A DNA stretch of 20,576 nucleotides from Candidatus Rifleibacteriota bacterium. Its GTDB lineage: Bacteria > Riflebacteria > Ozemobacteria > Ozemobacterales > Ozemobacteraceae. The notes under the pieces were generated by a model, which was given only the letters and a program-made list of their open reading frames with translations, was not told where the DNA came from and did not search any database. This document shows positions 1 through 7,950 of this stretch, in pieces. Where the stretch lies: NCBI GenBank assembly GCA_029565415.1, contig JAKQOH010000134.1:1-20576 (forward strand), given 5' to 3'. The stretch's first letter is position 1; every line of letters begins with the position of its first letter. The translations under genes and the position numbers were made by a program.

Positions 1-108
1 CGTGTTCGTAATGGCGCCCGTCACCTTGTCCTGCGGCACGTTGAAATCGACCCGCATGATGACGCGTTTCCCCTTCAGATTCACATCCCGCAACGTTTTC
101 TTATTCAT
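1..108 (-). CDS. pgk: Phosphoglycerate kinase, N-terminal fragment (cut by window edge)
   Basis: The first 36 residues read [20 protein letters not shown] followed by [16 protein letters not shown]. This is the conserved PGK start, in which the RVDFNVP segment carries the 3-phosphoglycerate-binding Arg, Asp and Asn. PGK converts 1,3-bisphosphoglycerate and ADP to 3-phosphoglycerate and ATP in the cytosol. The ATG at 106-108 has an AAGGAG Shine-Dalgarno about 8 bases upstream. The gene lies 80 bases downstream of gap on the same strand, so the two consecutive glycolytic steps probably share a transcript. The remainder lies outside the window. Confidence 0.93.
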   Translation of the reverse strand, partial: MNKKTLRDVNLKGKRVIMRVDFNVPQDKVTGAITNT

Positions 109-127
109 GTGATCGGCTCCTTATACC

Positions 128-159
128 GCACGGGGCGGTCCTCAACGGCCGCCCCGTGC
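128..159 (-). promoter_or_regulatory. Hairpin in the gap-pgk intergenic spacer
   Basis: A perfect 11-bp inverted repeat (arms 128-138 and 149-159, GCACGGGGCGG and its complement) flanks a 10-base loop. On the transcribed strand it ends 19 bases before the pgk ATG and directly precedes the pgk Shine-Dalgarno. No U-tract follows it, so it is not a standard intrinsic terminator. A hairpin here could stabilise or process the upstream gap message, or reduce pgk expression relative to gap. That role is inferred. Confidence 0.6.
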
Positions 160-188
160 CTCATACGAATCGTTTTCGCGGAAATGGC

Positions 189-1343
<1,155 letters not shown>

Positions 1344-1385
1344 TCATGAATCAATGTCGACGGAGATGCGCACCGGGTGCGAATC

Positions 1386-4100
1386 TCAATCCTTCAACTG
1401 CTCTTTGAACGACGCGAGCTTGTCGCGGAGGAGATCGCCGATCGTGTCGGAGAAGCCCTGCGAGGCCTGCGCCTGGAACTTGCGGAGCTCGCGCTCGTCG
1501 TTGTCGAAAGCGGCTTCCTTGATCGAGCACTTGAGCCGGCGGTTCTTGCGGTCGATCTCGAGGATCTTGAAGGTGACCTTGTCGCCTTCCTTCACGGCCT
1601 CGCTCGGATGCTGCACGCGGTGCTGGGCAATCTGGGAGACGTGGATGAAGCCGGTAACGCCCTCGCACAGCTCGATCTCGACGCCGTTGTTGTCGATCGC
1701 CTTGACCGTGCCGCTCTGGATCGAGTTCGACGGATAACGCTTCTCGATGCCCTTCCACGGATCATCCGACATGCGGCGCAGCGACAGGCCGATCTTCTGC
1801 TTCGACTTGTCCACTTCGTACACCGTCACCGTGACCTGATCGCCGACCTTGAGCATCTGCGAAGGATCCTTCACGTCGTTGAGCCACGAGAATTCGGAAA
1901 TGTGCAGCAGGCCTTCGAGGCCGTTCTCGAGCTGGACGAACGCGCCGTAGGAGACGAGGTTCTTCACCACGCCCGTCACGACATCGCCGATGTTGTAGGT
2001 GTTGTCGACGGCATCCCACGGATCCGTCATGGTCTGCTTGAGGCCCAGGGACAGGCGGCGGTTCTTGACATCGATGTTCAGGATCTTGACCTGGATCTGC
2101 TGGCCCTTCTCGAGCACTTCCTTCGGATGGTTGATCTTCTTCACCCAATCCATGTCGGAGATGTGCAGCAGGCCTTCGATCCCGTCGGTGATTTCGACGA
2201 ACGCGCCGAAGTCGGTCAGGTTGTTGACCTTGCCGCTGACGGTGTCGCCGATCTTGAACTTGCTCTCAATGCCGTCCCACGGATGAGCCTGGGTGTCCTT
2301 GTAAGAGAGGGAAATGCGCTTCTTGGTCTTGTCGATTTCCTTCACGACGACCGCGATCGTCTCACCCGACTTCACGATGTCGCCGGGGTGCCGGACATTG
2401 CGGGCCCACGACAGGTCGGAAATGTGCACCAGGCCTTCGACGCCCTCTTCCAGCTCGACGAACGCGCCGAAATCCATCAGGTTCTTGACCTTGCCCTGGT
2501 AGCGGCGGCCGGACTCATACCGCTGGTCGACGGTCGCCCACGGATCGTCCTTCTTCTGCTTGAGACCGAGGCCGATCTTGCCCTTCTCGGTGTCGATCTT
2601 GAGGATCTTGGCTTCGAGCTCCTGGCCGACCTGCACGACTTCCTTCGGATCCGTGATGACGGACCAGCTCAGGTCGTTGCGGTGAATCAGGCCTTCGACG
2701 CCGTCGCCGAGGTCGATGAACGCGCCGTACTCGACGATCCGGGAAACGGTCCCCTTGATCATGTCGCCGGCCTGATACTTCGAGAACAGCTCTTCACGCC
2801 GCTTGTTGCGGGAACCCTCGACGATCGCGCGCTCCGACACGACGACGTTCTTCCGCCGGCGGTCGAACTCGGTCACGGCCATCGGGAACGACTGGCCCAT
2901 GAACTCCTTGGTGTTCTTGCCATGCGAAAGCTGGCTCTGGGGCAGGAAGGCGCGGACGCCGCCGATGTCGACGTTGTAGCCGCCCTTGATGCGCTCCTTC
3001 AGAACGCCCTCGATCGGGGTCTTGTTGTTGAACGCCGTCTGGATGTCTTCCCAGGCGTCCACTTCCTTGGCGCGGCGGTGGCTCAGCGTGAGCTGGCCGT
3101 TGCCGTCGTCGACGCGCTTCACATACACGCGAATCTTTTCGCCGACCTTCAGGTCCTTCGTGCTGCCCTCGAACTCGTCGGAGGAAATGACGCCGTCGCT
3201 CTTGTAGCCGAGATCGACATAGACGCCGGTCGGGGTGATCTCGATGATCGTTCCCGTCACGATGGCGCCGTTGCGGATCGTTTTGAACTCACCGCTCATC
3301 TCCCGTTCGAGTTCTTCCATGGTCATGTTGGAATCGTCCATGGGGGTTTCCTGCTTGGGTGTAGCGGTCTTGTCTGACATACGTTCCTCCGTCTGGATAA
3401 GGGCATCCTTGACTGTTGCGATTGAAATGATCCGGTCCACCACCTGTTCGATGGTAAGGTCGGTTGTATCCACGAGAACGGCACCGTCCGCCTGTTTCAG
3501 CGGGGCGACCTCACGATTGGAATCGATCTCGTCACGCTTGGAGATCTCGTCCATGAGGCTTTCGAGACTGCCGGCAAACCCCTTCGCCTGGAGCTCTTCG
3601 AGGCGTCTGCGGGCCCGCTCCCGGATGGAAGCGGTGAGGAATATCTTGGTGGCGGCTTCAGGGAACACGACCGTCCCGATATCACGCCCGTCCACGACCC
3701 AGTGGCCCTTCGCCCCGATTTCGCGCTGCATGCGCGTCATGCAGTCGCGGACCTTCGCGTCTTTGGCCACGTGGGAAACGTTCCGCGAAACCTCGGGATC
3801 GCGAATCGCTTCCGTGACGTCGTGATTGTCGAGATACACTGCCGGAAGGGCCGAACCCTTCCGCTCGACGAACCGGATGCTCGAGGAACGAGCACAGGTG
3901 AATAACCGCTGCTGATCGGCAAAATCGATCTTGTTGCTCAAAGCCTTGAAGGTGATGGCGCGATACATGGCGCCCGTGTCCAGATAGGACCACCCCAGCT
4001 TTTCTGCAACCCGCTTGGCGACCGTGCTTTTTCCGGCACCGGCCGGCCCATCGATCGCAATGACGCTCGCGGTGCGAACATCATGGCTGCGATCTGTCAT
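1386..4100 (-). CDS. cmk-rpsA: Fused cytidylate kinase / 30S ribosomal protein S1 with seven S1 domains
   Basis: This is one continuous frame. The first ~225 residues are CMP/dCMP kinase: P-loop GPAGAGKST near residue 19, nucleotide-binding YLDTGAMYRAIT, and VDGRDIGTVVFPEA. It phosphorylates CMP and dCMP. After a ~25-residue linker comes ribosomal protein S1, which recruits mRNA to the 30S subunit. I count seven S1 (OB-fold) domains, near residues 278-342, 361-425, 445-514, 532-601, 618-688, 705-775 and 793-862. E. coli S1 has six domains in 557 residues; here the S1 part is 664 residues. Domains 3-6 carry the typical GAFV...GVEGL(L/V)HISD motif, and domain 7 resembles E. coli domain 6. Residue numbers count from a GTG at 4103. 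The adjacent ATG at 4100 is preferred because GAGGAG then lies about 8 bases upstream. Cmk-S1 fusions are known in some Firmicutes; cmk and rpsA are separate neighbours in many other bacteria. Confidence 0.95.
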   Translation of the reverse strand: MTDRSHDVRTASVIAIDGPAGAGKSTVAKRVAEKLGWSYLDTGAMYRAITFKALSNKIDFADQQRLFTCARSSSIRFVERKGSALPAVYLDNHDVTEAIRDPEVSRNVSHVAKDAKVRDCMTRMQREIGAKGHWVVDGRDIGTVVFPEAATKIFLTASIRERARRRLEELQAKGFAGSLESLMDEISKRDEIDSNREVAPLKQADGAVLVDTTDLTIEQVVDRIISIATVKDALIQTEERMSDKTATPKQETPMDDSNMTMEELEREMSGEFKTIRNGAIVTGTIIEITPTGVYVDLGYKSDGVISSDEFEGSTKDLKVGEKIRVYVKRVDDGNGQLTLSHRRAKEVDAWEDIQTAFNNKTPIEGVLKERIKGGYNVDIGGVRAFLPQSQLSHGKNTKEFMGQSFPMAVTEFDRRRKNVVVSERAIVEGSRNKRREELFSKYQAGDMIKGTVSRIVEYGAFIDLGDGVEGLIHRNDLSWSVITDPKEVVQVGQELEAKILKIDTEKGKIGLGLKQKKDDPWATVDQRYESGRRYQGKVKNLMDFGAFVELEEGVEGLVHISDLSWARNVRHPGDIVKSGETIAVVVKEIDKTKKRISLSYKDTQAHPWDGIESKFKIGDTVSGKVNNLTDFGAFVEITDGIEGLLHISDMDWVKKINHPKEVLEKGQQIQVKILNIDVKNRRLSLGLKQTMTDPWDAVDNTYNIGDVVTGVVKNLVSYGAFVQLENGLEGLLHISEFSWLNDVKDPSQMLKVGDQVTVTVYEVDKSKQKIGLSLRRMSDDPWKGIEKRYPSNSIQSGTVKAIDNNGVEIELCEGVTGFIHVSQIAQHRVQHPSEAVKEGDKVTFKILEIDRKNRRLKCSIKEAAFDNDERELRKFQAQASQGFSDTIGDLLRDKLASFKEQLKD
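3378..3390 (-). promoter_or_regulatory. Internal ribosome binding site and ATG for stand-alone S1
   Basis: Inside the fusion, GGAGG (3386-3390) lies five bases before an in-frame ATG at 3378-3380. That ATG begins MSDKTATPKQ, a natural S1 N-terminus, and would give a separate 664-residue S1. This looks like the original rpsA start kept after the stop between the genes was lost. Whether it is used cannot be told from sequence. Confidence 0.65.
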
Positions 4101-4158
4101 CACGACGACTCCTCAATATTCTCGCCTTTTGAGAGAAAGACGAAGATTGGTGGCCGAC

Positions 4159-4187
4159 AATGTACACCATTTCACGGCGTAATGCAA
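4159..4187 (-). promoter_or_regulatory. Candidate sigma70 promoter of cmk-rpsA
   Basis: TTGCAT (4182-4187) and TACATT (4159-4164) on the minus strand are separated by 17 bases. They lie about 60 bases before the start codon in the 143-base gap after aroA. The hexamers match consensus at 3/6 and 4/6, so support comes mainly from spacing and position. Confidence 0.45.
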
Positions 4188-4243
4188 GAGGGAAATTATC
4201 CGTCCCAGATCCCCGTCCCGGGCGGATTCCAGACGGGACCGTG

Positions 4244-5545
4244 TCAACGGGCGAGCGTCCGGATCAGCCGCTCGAAATCGGGAAACGAAACGTCGATGTG
4301 CTCGGCTCCGCGGAGCCGTGTCGTGCCGTCCGCCACGAGGCCGGCAACGGCGAGGCTCATCGCCAGCCGGTGATCTCCGTGGGCGTCGCTCACGGCGGGG
4401 GCGGTCAGCCGCTTGCCGCCCGCGATCCGGAACCCGTCCTCGAGTTCGGTGATCTCGACCCCGAACCCGCGCAGCTCCGAGGCCATCCCGGCGATCCGGT
4501 CGCTTTCCTTGCGGCGCAGCTCCGAAGCCCCCCGCACTTCCGAGGGGCCTTCCGCAACGGCCATCGCCACGGCAAGGACGGGAAGCTCGTCGATCAGGGC
4601 CGGAACCTCCTCCGGTTCGATCGTGATGCCGCGCAGGGCGGCGGCGCCCACCGTCACGTCGCCCCGGGGCTCCCAGTCATCGTTGGGCGAGGGGCCGACC
4701 CCGATGTTCGCCCCCATCCGGCGCAGGATGTCCAGATACGCGATCCGGCACGGATTCAGCGCCAGATCGCGGAAGGCGACCTGGCTTCCCGGCAGGCAGC
4801 ATGCCGCCACGGCGATGAATGCCGCGCTGCTCGGGTCGCCGGGAATGACGAGGTCGAACGGGCGAGGAATGATACCGCCGGGTATAGTATGCGCGCCGCC
4901 GTCCGACCGGACGGGAATGTCCATCAACCGCAGCAGCCGCTCCGTGTGATCGCGCGTCGGGCGGGGCTCCCGGACGGTCGTCTCCCCGTCAGCCGAGAGA
5001 CCGGCGAGAAGAAGGGCCGACTTGGCCTGCGCCGAAGCGACCTCGAGCGTCCAGTCGATGGTCTGAAGCCGTTCGCGGCCGCGAATCGCGAGGGGAAGCC
5101 GCGCGCCCCCTTCCCGTCCGTCGATCGAGGCGCCCATCGCCCGCAGCGGCTCGACGATCCGGCGCATCGGCCGGCTCCGGAGCGACTCGTCCCCCGTCAG
5201 CACGGAATACACCGGCGCGCCGGCCAGCACCCCCGCGAGGAGGCGCGTCGTCGTCCCGGAATTGAGGCAGTTCAGGATGCGTGACGGCTCCTGGAGCCTG
5301 GATGGGCCGCCCGGGCCGTGGATCCTGGCCTCCGTCTCGCCGTGATACGCAACCTCCACGCCGAGCGCACGGAGCACCCCGACCGTCGCCGCGATGTCCC
5401 AGCCCCGGCCGAGATGCCGTACGCGACAGGGGCCGTCGGCAAGGGCGCCGAGCAGCAGGGTGCGGTGTGAGATCGATTTGTCGCCGGGCAGCCGGACCTC
5501 GCCGGTCAGGCGCGTCGCGCGCGGGATCTCGAACAGCCGGGTCAC
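4244..5545 (-). CDS. aroA: 3-phosphoshikimate 1-carboxyvinyltransferase (EPSP synthase)
   Basis: The 433-residue protein has normal length for AroA, the sixth shikimate-pathway enzyme, which joins phosphoenolpyruvate to shikimate 3-phosphate. Visible signatures are LPGDKSISHR (residues 19-28, substrate-binding Lys/Ser/Arg), NSGTTTRLLAG (PEP site), GDESLRSRPMRRIVEPLRAMGA, ASAQAKSALLLAGL, IPGDPSSAAF, the catalytic-region DELPVLAVAMAVAEG, ELRRKESDRI and DHRLAMSLAVAGL. The start is taken as GTG at 5545, which overlaps the upstream stop as GTGA; translation is therefore probably coupled to the desulfidase gene. The frame stays open another 115 codons upstream, but that part is only the antisense-frame image of the neighbour. 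No other aro gene is in the window, so pairing with cysteine breakdown is unusual and may be incidental. Confidence 0.95.
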   Translation of the reverse strand: MTRLFEIPRATRLTGEVRLPGDKSISHRTLLLGALADGPCRVRHLGRGWDIAATVGVLRALGVEVAYHGETEARIHGPGGPSRLQEPSRILNCLNSGTTTRLLAGVLAGAPVYSVLTGDESLRSRPMRRIVEPLRAMGASIDGREGGARLPLAIRGRERLQTIDWTLEVASAQAKSALLLAGLSADGETTVREPRPTRDHTERLLRLMDIPVRSDGGAHTIPGGIIPRPFDLVIPGDPSSAAFIAVAACCLPGSQVAFRDLALNPCRIAYLDILRRMGANIGVGPSPNDDWEPRGDVTVGAAALRGITIEPEEVPALIDELPVLAVAMAVAEGPSEVRGASELRRKESDRIAGMASELRGFGVEITELEDGFRIAGGKRLTAPAVSDAHGDHRLAMSLAVAGLVADGTTRLRGAEHIDVSFPDFERLIRTLAR

Positions 5546-6840
5546 GAGGGCTTGCCGACCATGATCGCGAGAATCTGCTCGTCGGTTTCGAGCATCCCCG
5601 GGGCGGCGATCCGCCCGATGTTCTTCAGGCTCTCCTCGATCGTGTTCCCGATGACGCCGTTGCTGACGGGCAGCCGCAGCCCCTCCATCGCCATGAAGGC
5701 TCCCTGAAACGCCGCGTCCACGGCGCAGACGAGCTTGACGGCGCACCCGACCTTGGCGCCGTCGCATATAATGCCGGTTATACTTGCGACCATATTGTTG
5801 ATCGCGGCCCCGATCGTGTCGAGCCCGCCGCCCAGGAGGTGCGCCGCCCCCGCGGTCAGGCCGCTCCCGGCGCAGACCACGCAGCCGCACATCGCCGAGA
5901 GGGTGCCGGTGTGATACTTCAGGATCGAGGTCACCGCGTGCGCGAGCGCGAGCGCTTCGGTGAGCTGGTCCTGCGTGCTTCGGAGCTGCTCGGCCAGGAT
6001 CGAGAGGGGGAGCGTCACGGTGAGGCCCTGGTTGCCCGAACCGGCCGAGGTCATCACCGGCAGGCTGCAGCCGGACATGCGTGCATCGACCGCCGCCGAG
6101 GTGAGCAGCTTCGCCCGATTGATCAGATCGTTGCCCATCCAGCCGTTTTCGAGAAGCTTCCGGTAGGCCAGGCCGATGTTGAGGCTGCCTTCCCCCTGCA
6201 GCCCGGCTTCGGCGACCTTCCGGTTCGTCACGACCCCTTCGAGCAGGAAGTCGCGCGTGGCCCGGTCGAGCTTCGGAAGAGCGTTGTATAATTCAACGAA
6301 TGGAAGTTCGGCGATGGCCCGGCGCCGCTCGATGACCTCGCTCGAGGCCGATCCCGGCTTCGGTTCGGTCTTGTGGACGACGCGGCCGTTCTTCTCCAGC
6401 AGCGTCAGGTTTTCATGACTGTCGGCGATGATCGCCCGGCCCGTGCCGGCGTCGCTCTCGGCGGCCGCCTCGATTCGAAGCCCTGCCTGTTCCTGGTCGA
6501 TATGAAGCTCGATCGCTCCCTTTGAGACCATCCGGCGGGCCTTGTCCAGCCAGGCGGCGTCGATGTCCGACAACAGGCGCAGATCCGGGGTGGGGTGGGG
6601 GGCGTGAATGCCCAGCGCCGCTGCGAGCGGAATCCCGTGCGCGCCGCCCGTTCCCGGAATGCCCACTTCCATCGCGTTCTTGAACAGGTTCGTGGAAACG
6701 TTCAGCCGGAGCCGGCGGACCGTTCCCCCTGCCTGGCGCGCCGCATGGCAGGCCGCCAGCGCGATGGTGACGGGCTCGGTACACCCGCAGGCCGCCTTGA
6801 CATCACAGCGAATCGCTTGCTCGAGTTTTTCGATCGACAT
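5542..6840 (-). CDS. cyuA: L-cysteine desulfidase / serine dehydratase alpha-like (UPF0597, CyuA/YhaM family)
   Basis: The 432-residue protein matches the length of E. coli YhaM/CyuA. Family members are oxygen-sensitive 4Fe-4S enzymes that break L-cysteine into sulfide, ammonia and pyruvate. The N-terminal VKAACGCTEPVTIALA has Cys18 and Cys20. MTSAGSGNQGLTVTLPL and the cysteine-rich CGCVVCAGSGLTAGAAHLLGG follow in the C-terminal half, with a further cysteine pair in GIICDGAKVGCAVK. These supply the cluster ligands expected for the family. The ATG at 6840 matches the usual MSIEKLEQAI-like start; its Shine-Dalgarno (GGGGTGG) is weak. aroA overlaps its stop. A good promoter lies at 6872-6900. 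Substrate (cysteine rather than serine or another thiol) is inferred from the family. Confidence 0.88.
   Translation of the reverse strand: MSIEKLEQAIRCDVKAACGCTEPVTIALAACHAARQAGGTVRRLRLNVSTNLFKNAMEVGIPGTGGAHGIPLAAALGIHAPHPTPDLRLLSDIDAAWLDKARRMVSKGAIELHIDQEQAGLRIEAAAESDAGTGRAIIADSHENLTLLEKNGRVVHKTEPKPGSASSEVIERRRAIAELPFVELYNALPKLDRATRDFLLEGVVTNRKVAEAGLQGEGSLNIGLAYRKLLENGWMGNDLINRAKLLTSAAVDARMSGCSLPVMTSAGSGNQGLTVTLPLSILAEQLRSTQDQLTEALALAHAVTSILKYHTGTLSAMCGCVVCAGSGLTAGAAHLLGGGLDTIGAAINNMVASITGIICDGAKVGCAVKLVCAVDAAFQGAFMAMEGLRLPVSNGVIGNTIEESLKNIGRIAAPGMLETDEQILAIMVGKPS
5761..5790. repeat. AT-rich interrupted inverted repeat inside cyuA
   Basis: GTCGCA (5761-5766) pairs with TGCGAC (5785-5790), and TATAA with TTATA lie inside that pair. 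This gives 11 pairable bases with a two-base bulge around a TGCCGG loop. It uses rare ATA isoleucine codons (SITGII segment) in an otherwise GC-rich gene. It may be coincidence or a binding site. Confidence 0.35.
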
Positions 6841-6871
6841 GGGCCACCCCGATTTCGTGCAGAATGGTTCC

Positions 6872-6900
6872 ACTATACGACGCCCGCCCGGCTCCCGCAA
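6872..6900 (-). promoter_or_regulatory. Promoter of the cyuA-aroA operon
   Basis: Minus-strand TTGCGG (6895-6900) and TATAGT (6872-6877) are exactly 17 bases apart, 31 bases before the cyuA start. TATAGT matches five of six consensus bases. The site lies in the 98-base gap after the lysR-type gene. Confidence 0.65.
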
Positions 6901-6938
6901 CGGCGGATCCGGACCGGGAATCTCTCTCCTGGAGAGGC

Positions 6939-7829
6939 TCAGCGGTGGCGTTTTCCCCGCAGAAAGGCGGAAAATTCTTCCAGCAGCGGCGTCCGGTCCC
7001 GTTCCGGCCGGGAAACGAGGGACAGGCTTCTCGTCAGATCCAGCTCCGTCGCGACTTCCACGAGTCTCCCCGCTGCGATCTCCCCGGCCACGGCGAGCCG
7101 GGACAGACAGGCGACCCCGAGATTCGCCGCCGTTGCCTGCTTGATGGCCTCGGTGTGGCCCAGTTCGAGCTTCATGCGGGGCCTCAGGCCTGCCTCGGCC
7201 ATCGCCCGCTCGAACACCTCACGCGTGCCGGAGCCGCGCTCCCGGCCGAGCCAGGCGGCTTTCCCCAGCTCGGCGCGCTTCACCGCCGCACGTCGACTCC
7301 AGGGATGACGGGGGGCGACGACGATGACCAGCTCGTCGTCACGCCAGGGAGTCAGGAGAAGGCTGGGCCGGTGCCCCGGTCCCTCGATGAAGCCGAGATC
7401 GAGATGGCCGCTCTCGACGCCGTCTTCGACCTGGTGGGTGTTGCCGACCATCAGCTCGATCTGGGCGCGGGGCCTCCGCCGGGTGAACGCACCGATGATC
7501 GCCGGCAGAAGATAGTTCCCGATGGTCGTGCTGGCGCCCAGCCGAAGCATCCCTGCGGGATCGCCCTTCCGGCTCTCCATCCGCTCATACAGAAGCCGCA
7601 TCCGGCCGAGAACGGCCTCGGCTTCGGGCAGCAGCAGCCTGCCACGGTCATTGAGCATCAGGTTCCGCCCGACCCGGCGGAACAGGGAGCCGTGACACTG
7701 CTTTTCGATCTCGGCGAGGGCAAGGCTGACCGCAGGCTGGGTCAGGCCGAGCGCTTCACCCGCCCCGGTCGCATGCTCGAGCCGGGCGGTCGTGACGAAG
7801 ATCTCCAGTTGCCGAAGGGTGAGCTCCAT
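6939..7829 (-). CDS. LysR-family transcriptional regulator, YeiE-like
   Basis: The 296-residue protein has full LysR length. An N-terminal winged helix-turn-helix (residues ~1-60) begins MELTLRQLEIFVTTARLEHA and contains ALGLTQPAVSLALAEIEKQ as the recognition region. The effector-binding domain spans ~90-290 (LRLGASTTIGNYLLPAIIGAF...). The N-terminus resembles E. coli YeiE and CbbR/CysB-type regulators. It is divergent from a YeiH-family transporter across 121 bases, the same arrangement as yeiE-yeiH, so it very likely controls that gene. YeiE is linked to sulfite response in enterobacteria; the ligand here is unknown. There is no Shine-Dalgarno, and the candidate -10 is so close that the mRNA may be nearly leaderless. 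Confidence 0.9.
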   Translation of the reverse strand: MELTLRQLEIFVTTARLEHATGAGEALGLTQPAVSLALAEIEKQCHGSLFRRVGRNLMLNDRGRLLLPEAEAVLGRMRLLYERMESRKGDPAGMLRLGASTTIGNYLLPAIIGAFTRRRPRAQIELMVGNTHQVEDGVESGHLDLGFIEGPGHRPSLLLTPWRDDELVIVVAPRHPWSRRAAVKRAELGKAAWLGRERGSGTREVFERAMAEAGLRPRMKLELGHTEAIKQATAANLGVACLSRLAVAGEIAAGRLVEVATELDLTRSLSLVSRPERDRTPLLEEFSAFLRGKRHR

Positions 7830-7840
7830 AATGATAAGAA

Positions 7841-7869
7841 ATACTAATGGATATGATTGATAATTGCAA
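7841..7869 (-). promoter_or_regulatory. Candidate promoter of the lysR-type gene
   Basis: Minus-strand TTGCAA (7864-7869) and TAGTAT (7841-7846) have a 17-base spacer. The predicted transcript start would fall about five bases before the ATG at 7829, which fits the missing Shine-Dalgarno. The -35 element overlaps the AATTGCAATT palindrome, so self-repression is plausible. Confidence 0.5.
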
Positions 7870-7885
7870 TTTCCATTTATGGAAA
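7862..7885. promoter_or_regulatory. Candidate LysR operator: two adjacent palindromes
   Basis: A perfect AATTGCAATT palindrome (7862-7871) abuts TTTCCAT-TT-ATGGAAA (7870-7885), a 7-bp inverted repeat. They sit in an AT-rich patch between the divergent lysR-type gene and yeiH, the standard place for LysR binding. The T-N11-A style match is loose. Confidence 0.5.
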
Positions 7886-7907
7886 GAGTCGGGGTAGGGT
7901 GGTGTCA

Positions 7908-7935
7908 CGGCGGCAGCGTCTTGAACGAGCCGCCG
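7908..7935 (+). promoter_or_regulatory. Leader hairpin before yeiH
   Basis: CGGCGGC (7908-7914) and GCCGCCG (7929-7935) form a 7-bp stem with a 14-base loop, ending two bases before the AAAGGAG ribosome site of yeiH (7938-7944). It could influence access to that site, or be chance in GC-rich DNA. Confidence 0.35.
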
Positions 7936-7950
7936 GCAAAGGAGAATGGC

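Noticed and set aside
1377..3377. A 666-codon open frame on the plus strand
   Set aside because: It is the antisense image of the S1 repeats; its low-complexity Asp/Leu/Val/Arg composition follows the opposite codons and no family motif is present.
5546..5890. A longer N-terminus for AroA
   Set aside because: The extra 115 residues are Arg-rich and coincide with the cyuA coding region in another frame; the GTG at 5545 gives the normal AroA start.
6284..6292. TTGTATAAT in cyuA as a promoter
   Set aside because: It lies mid-gene with no -35 at proper spacing and no gene start downstream on the plus strand.
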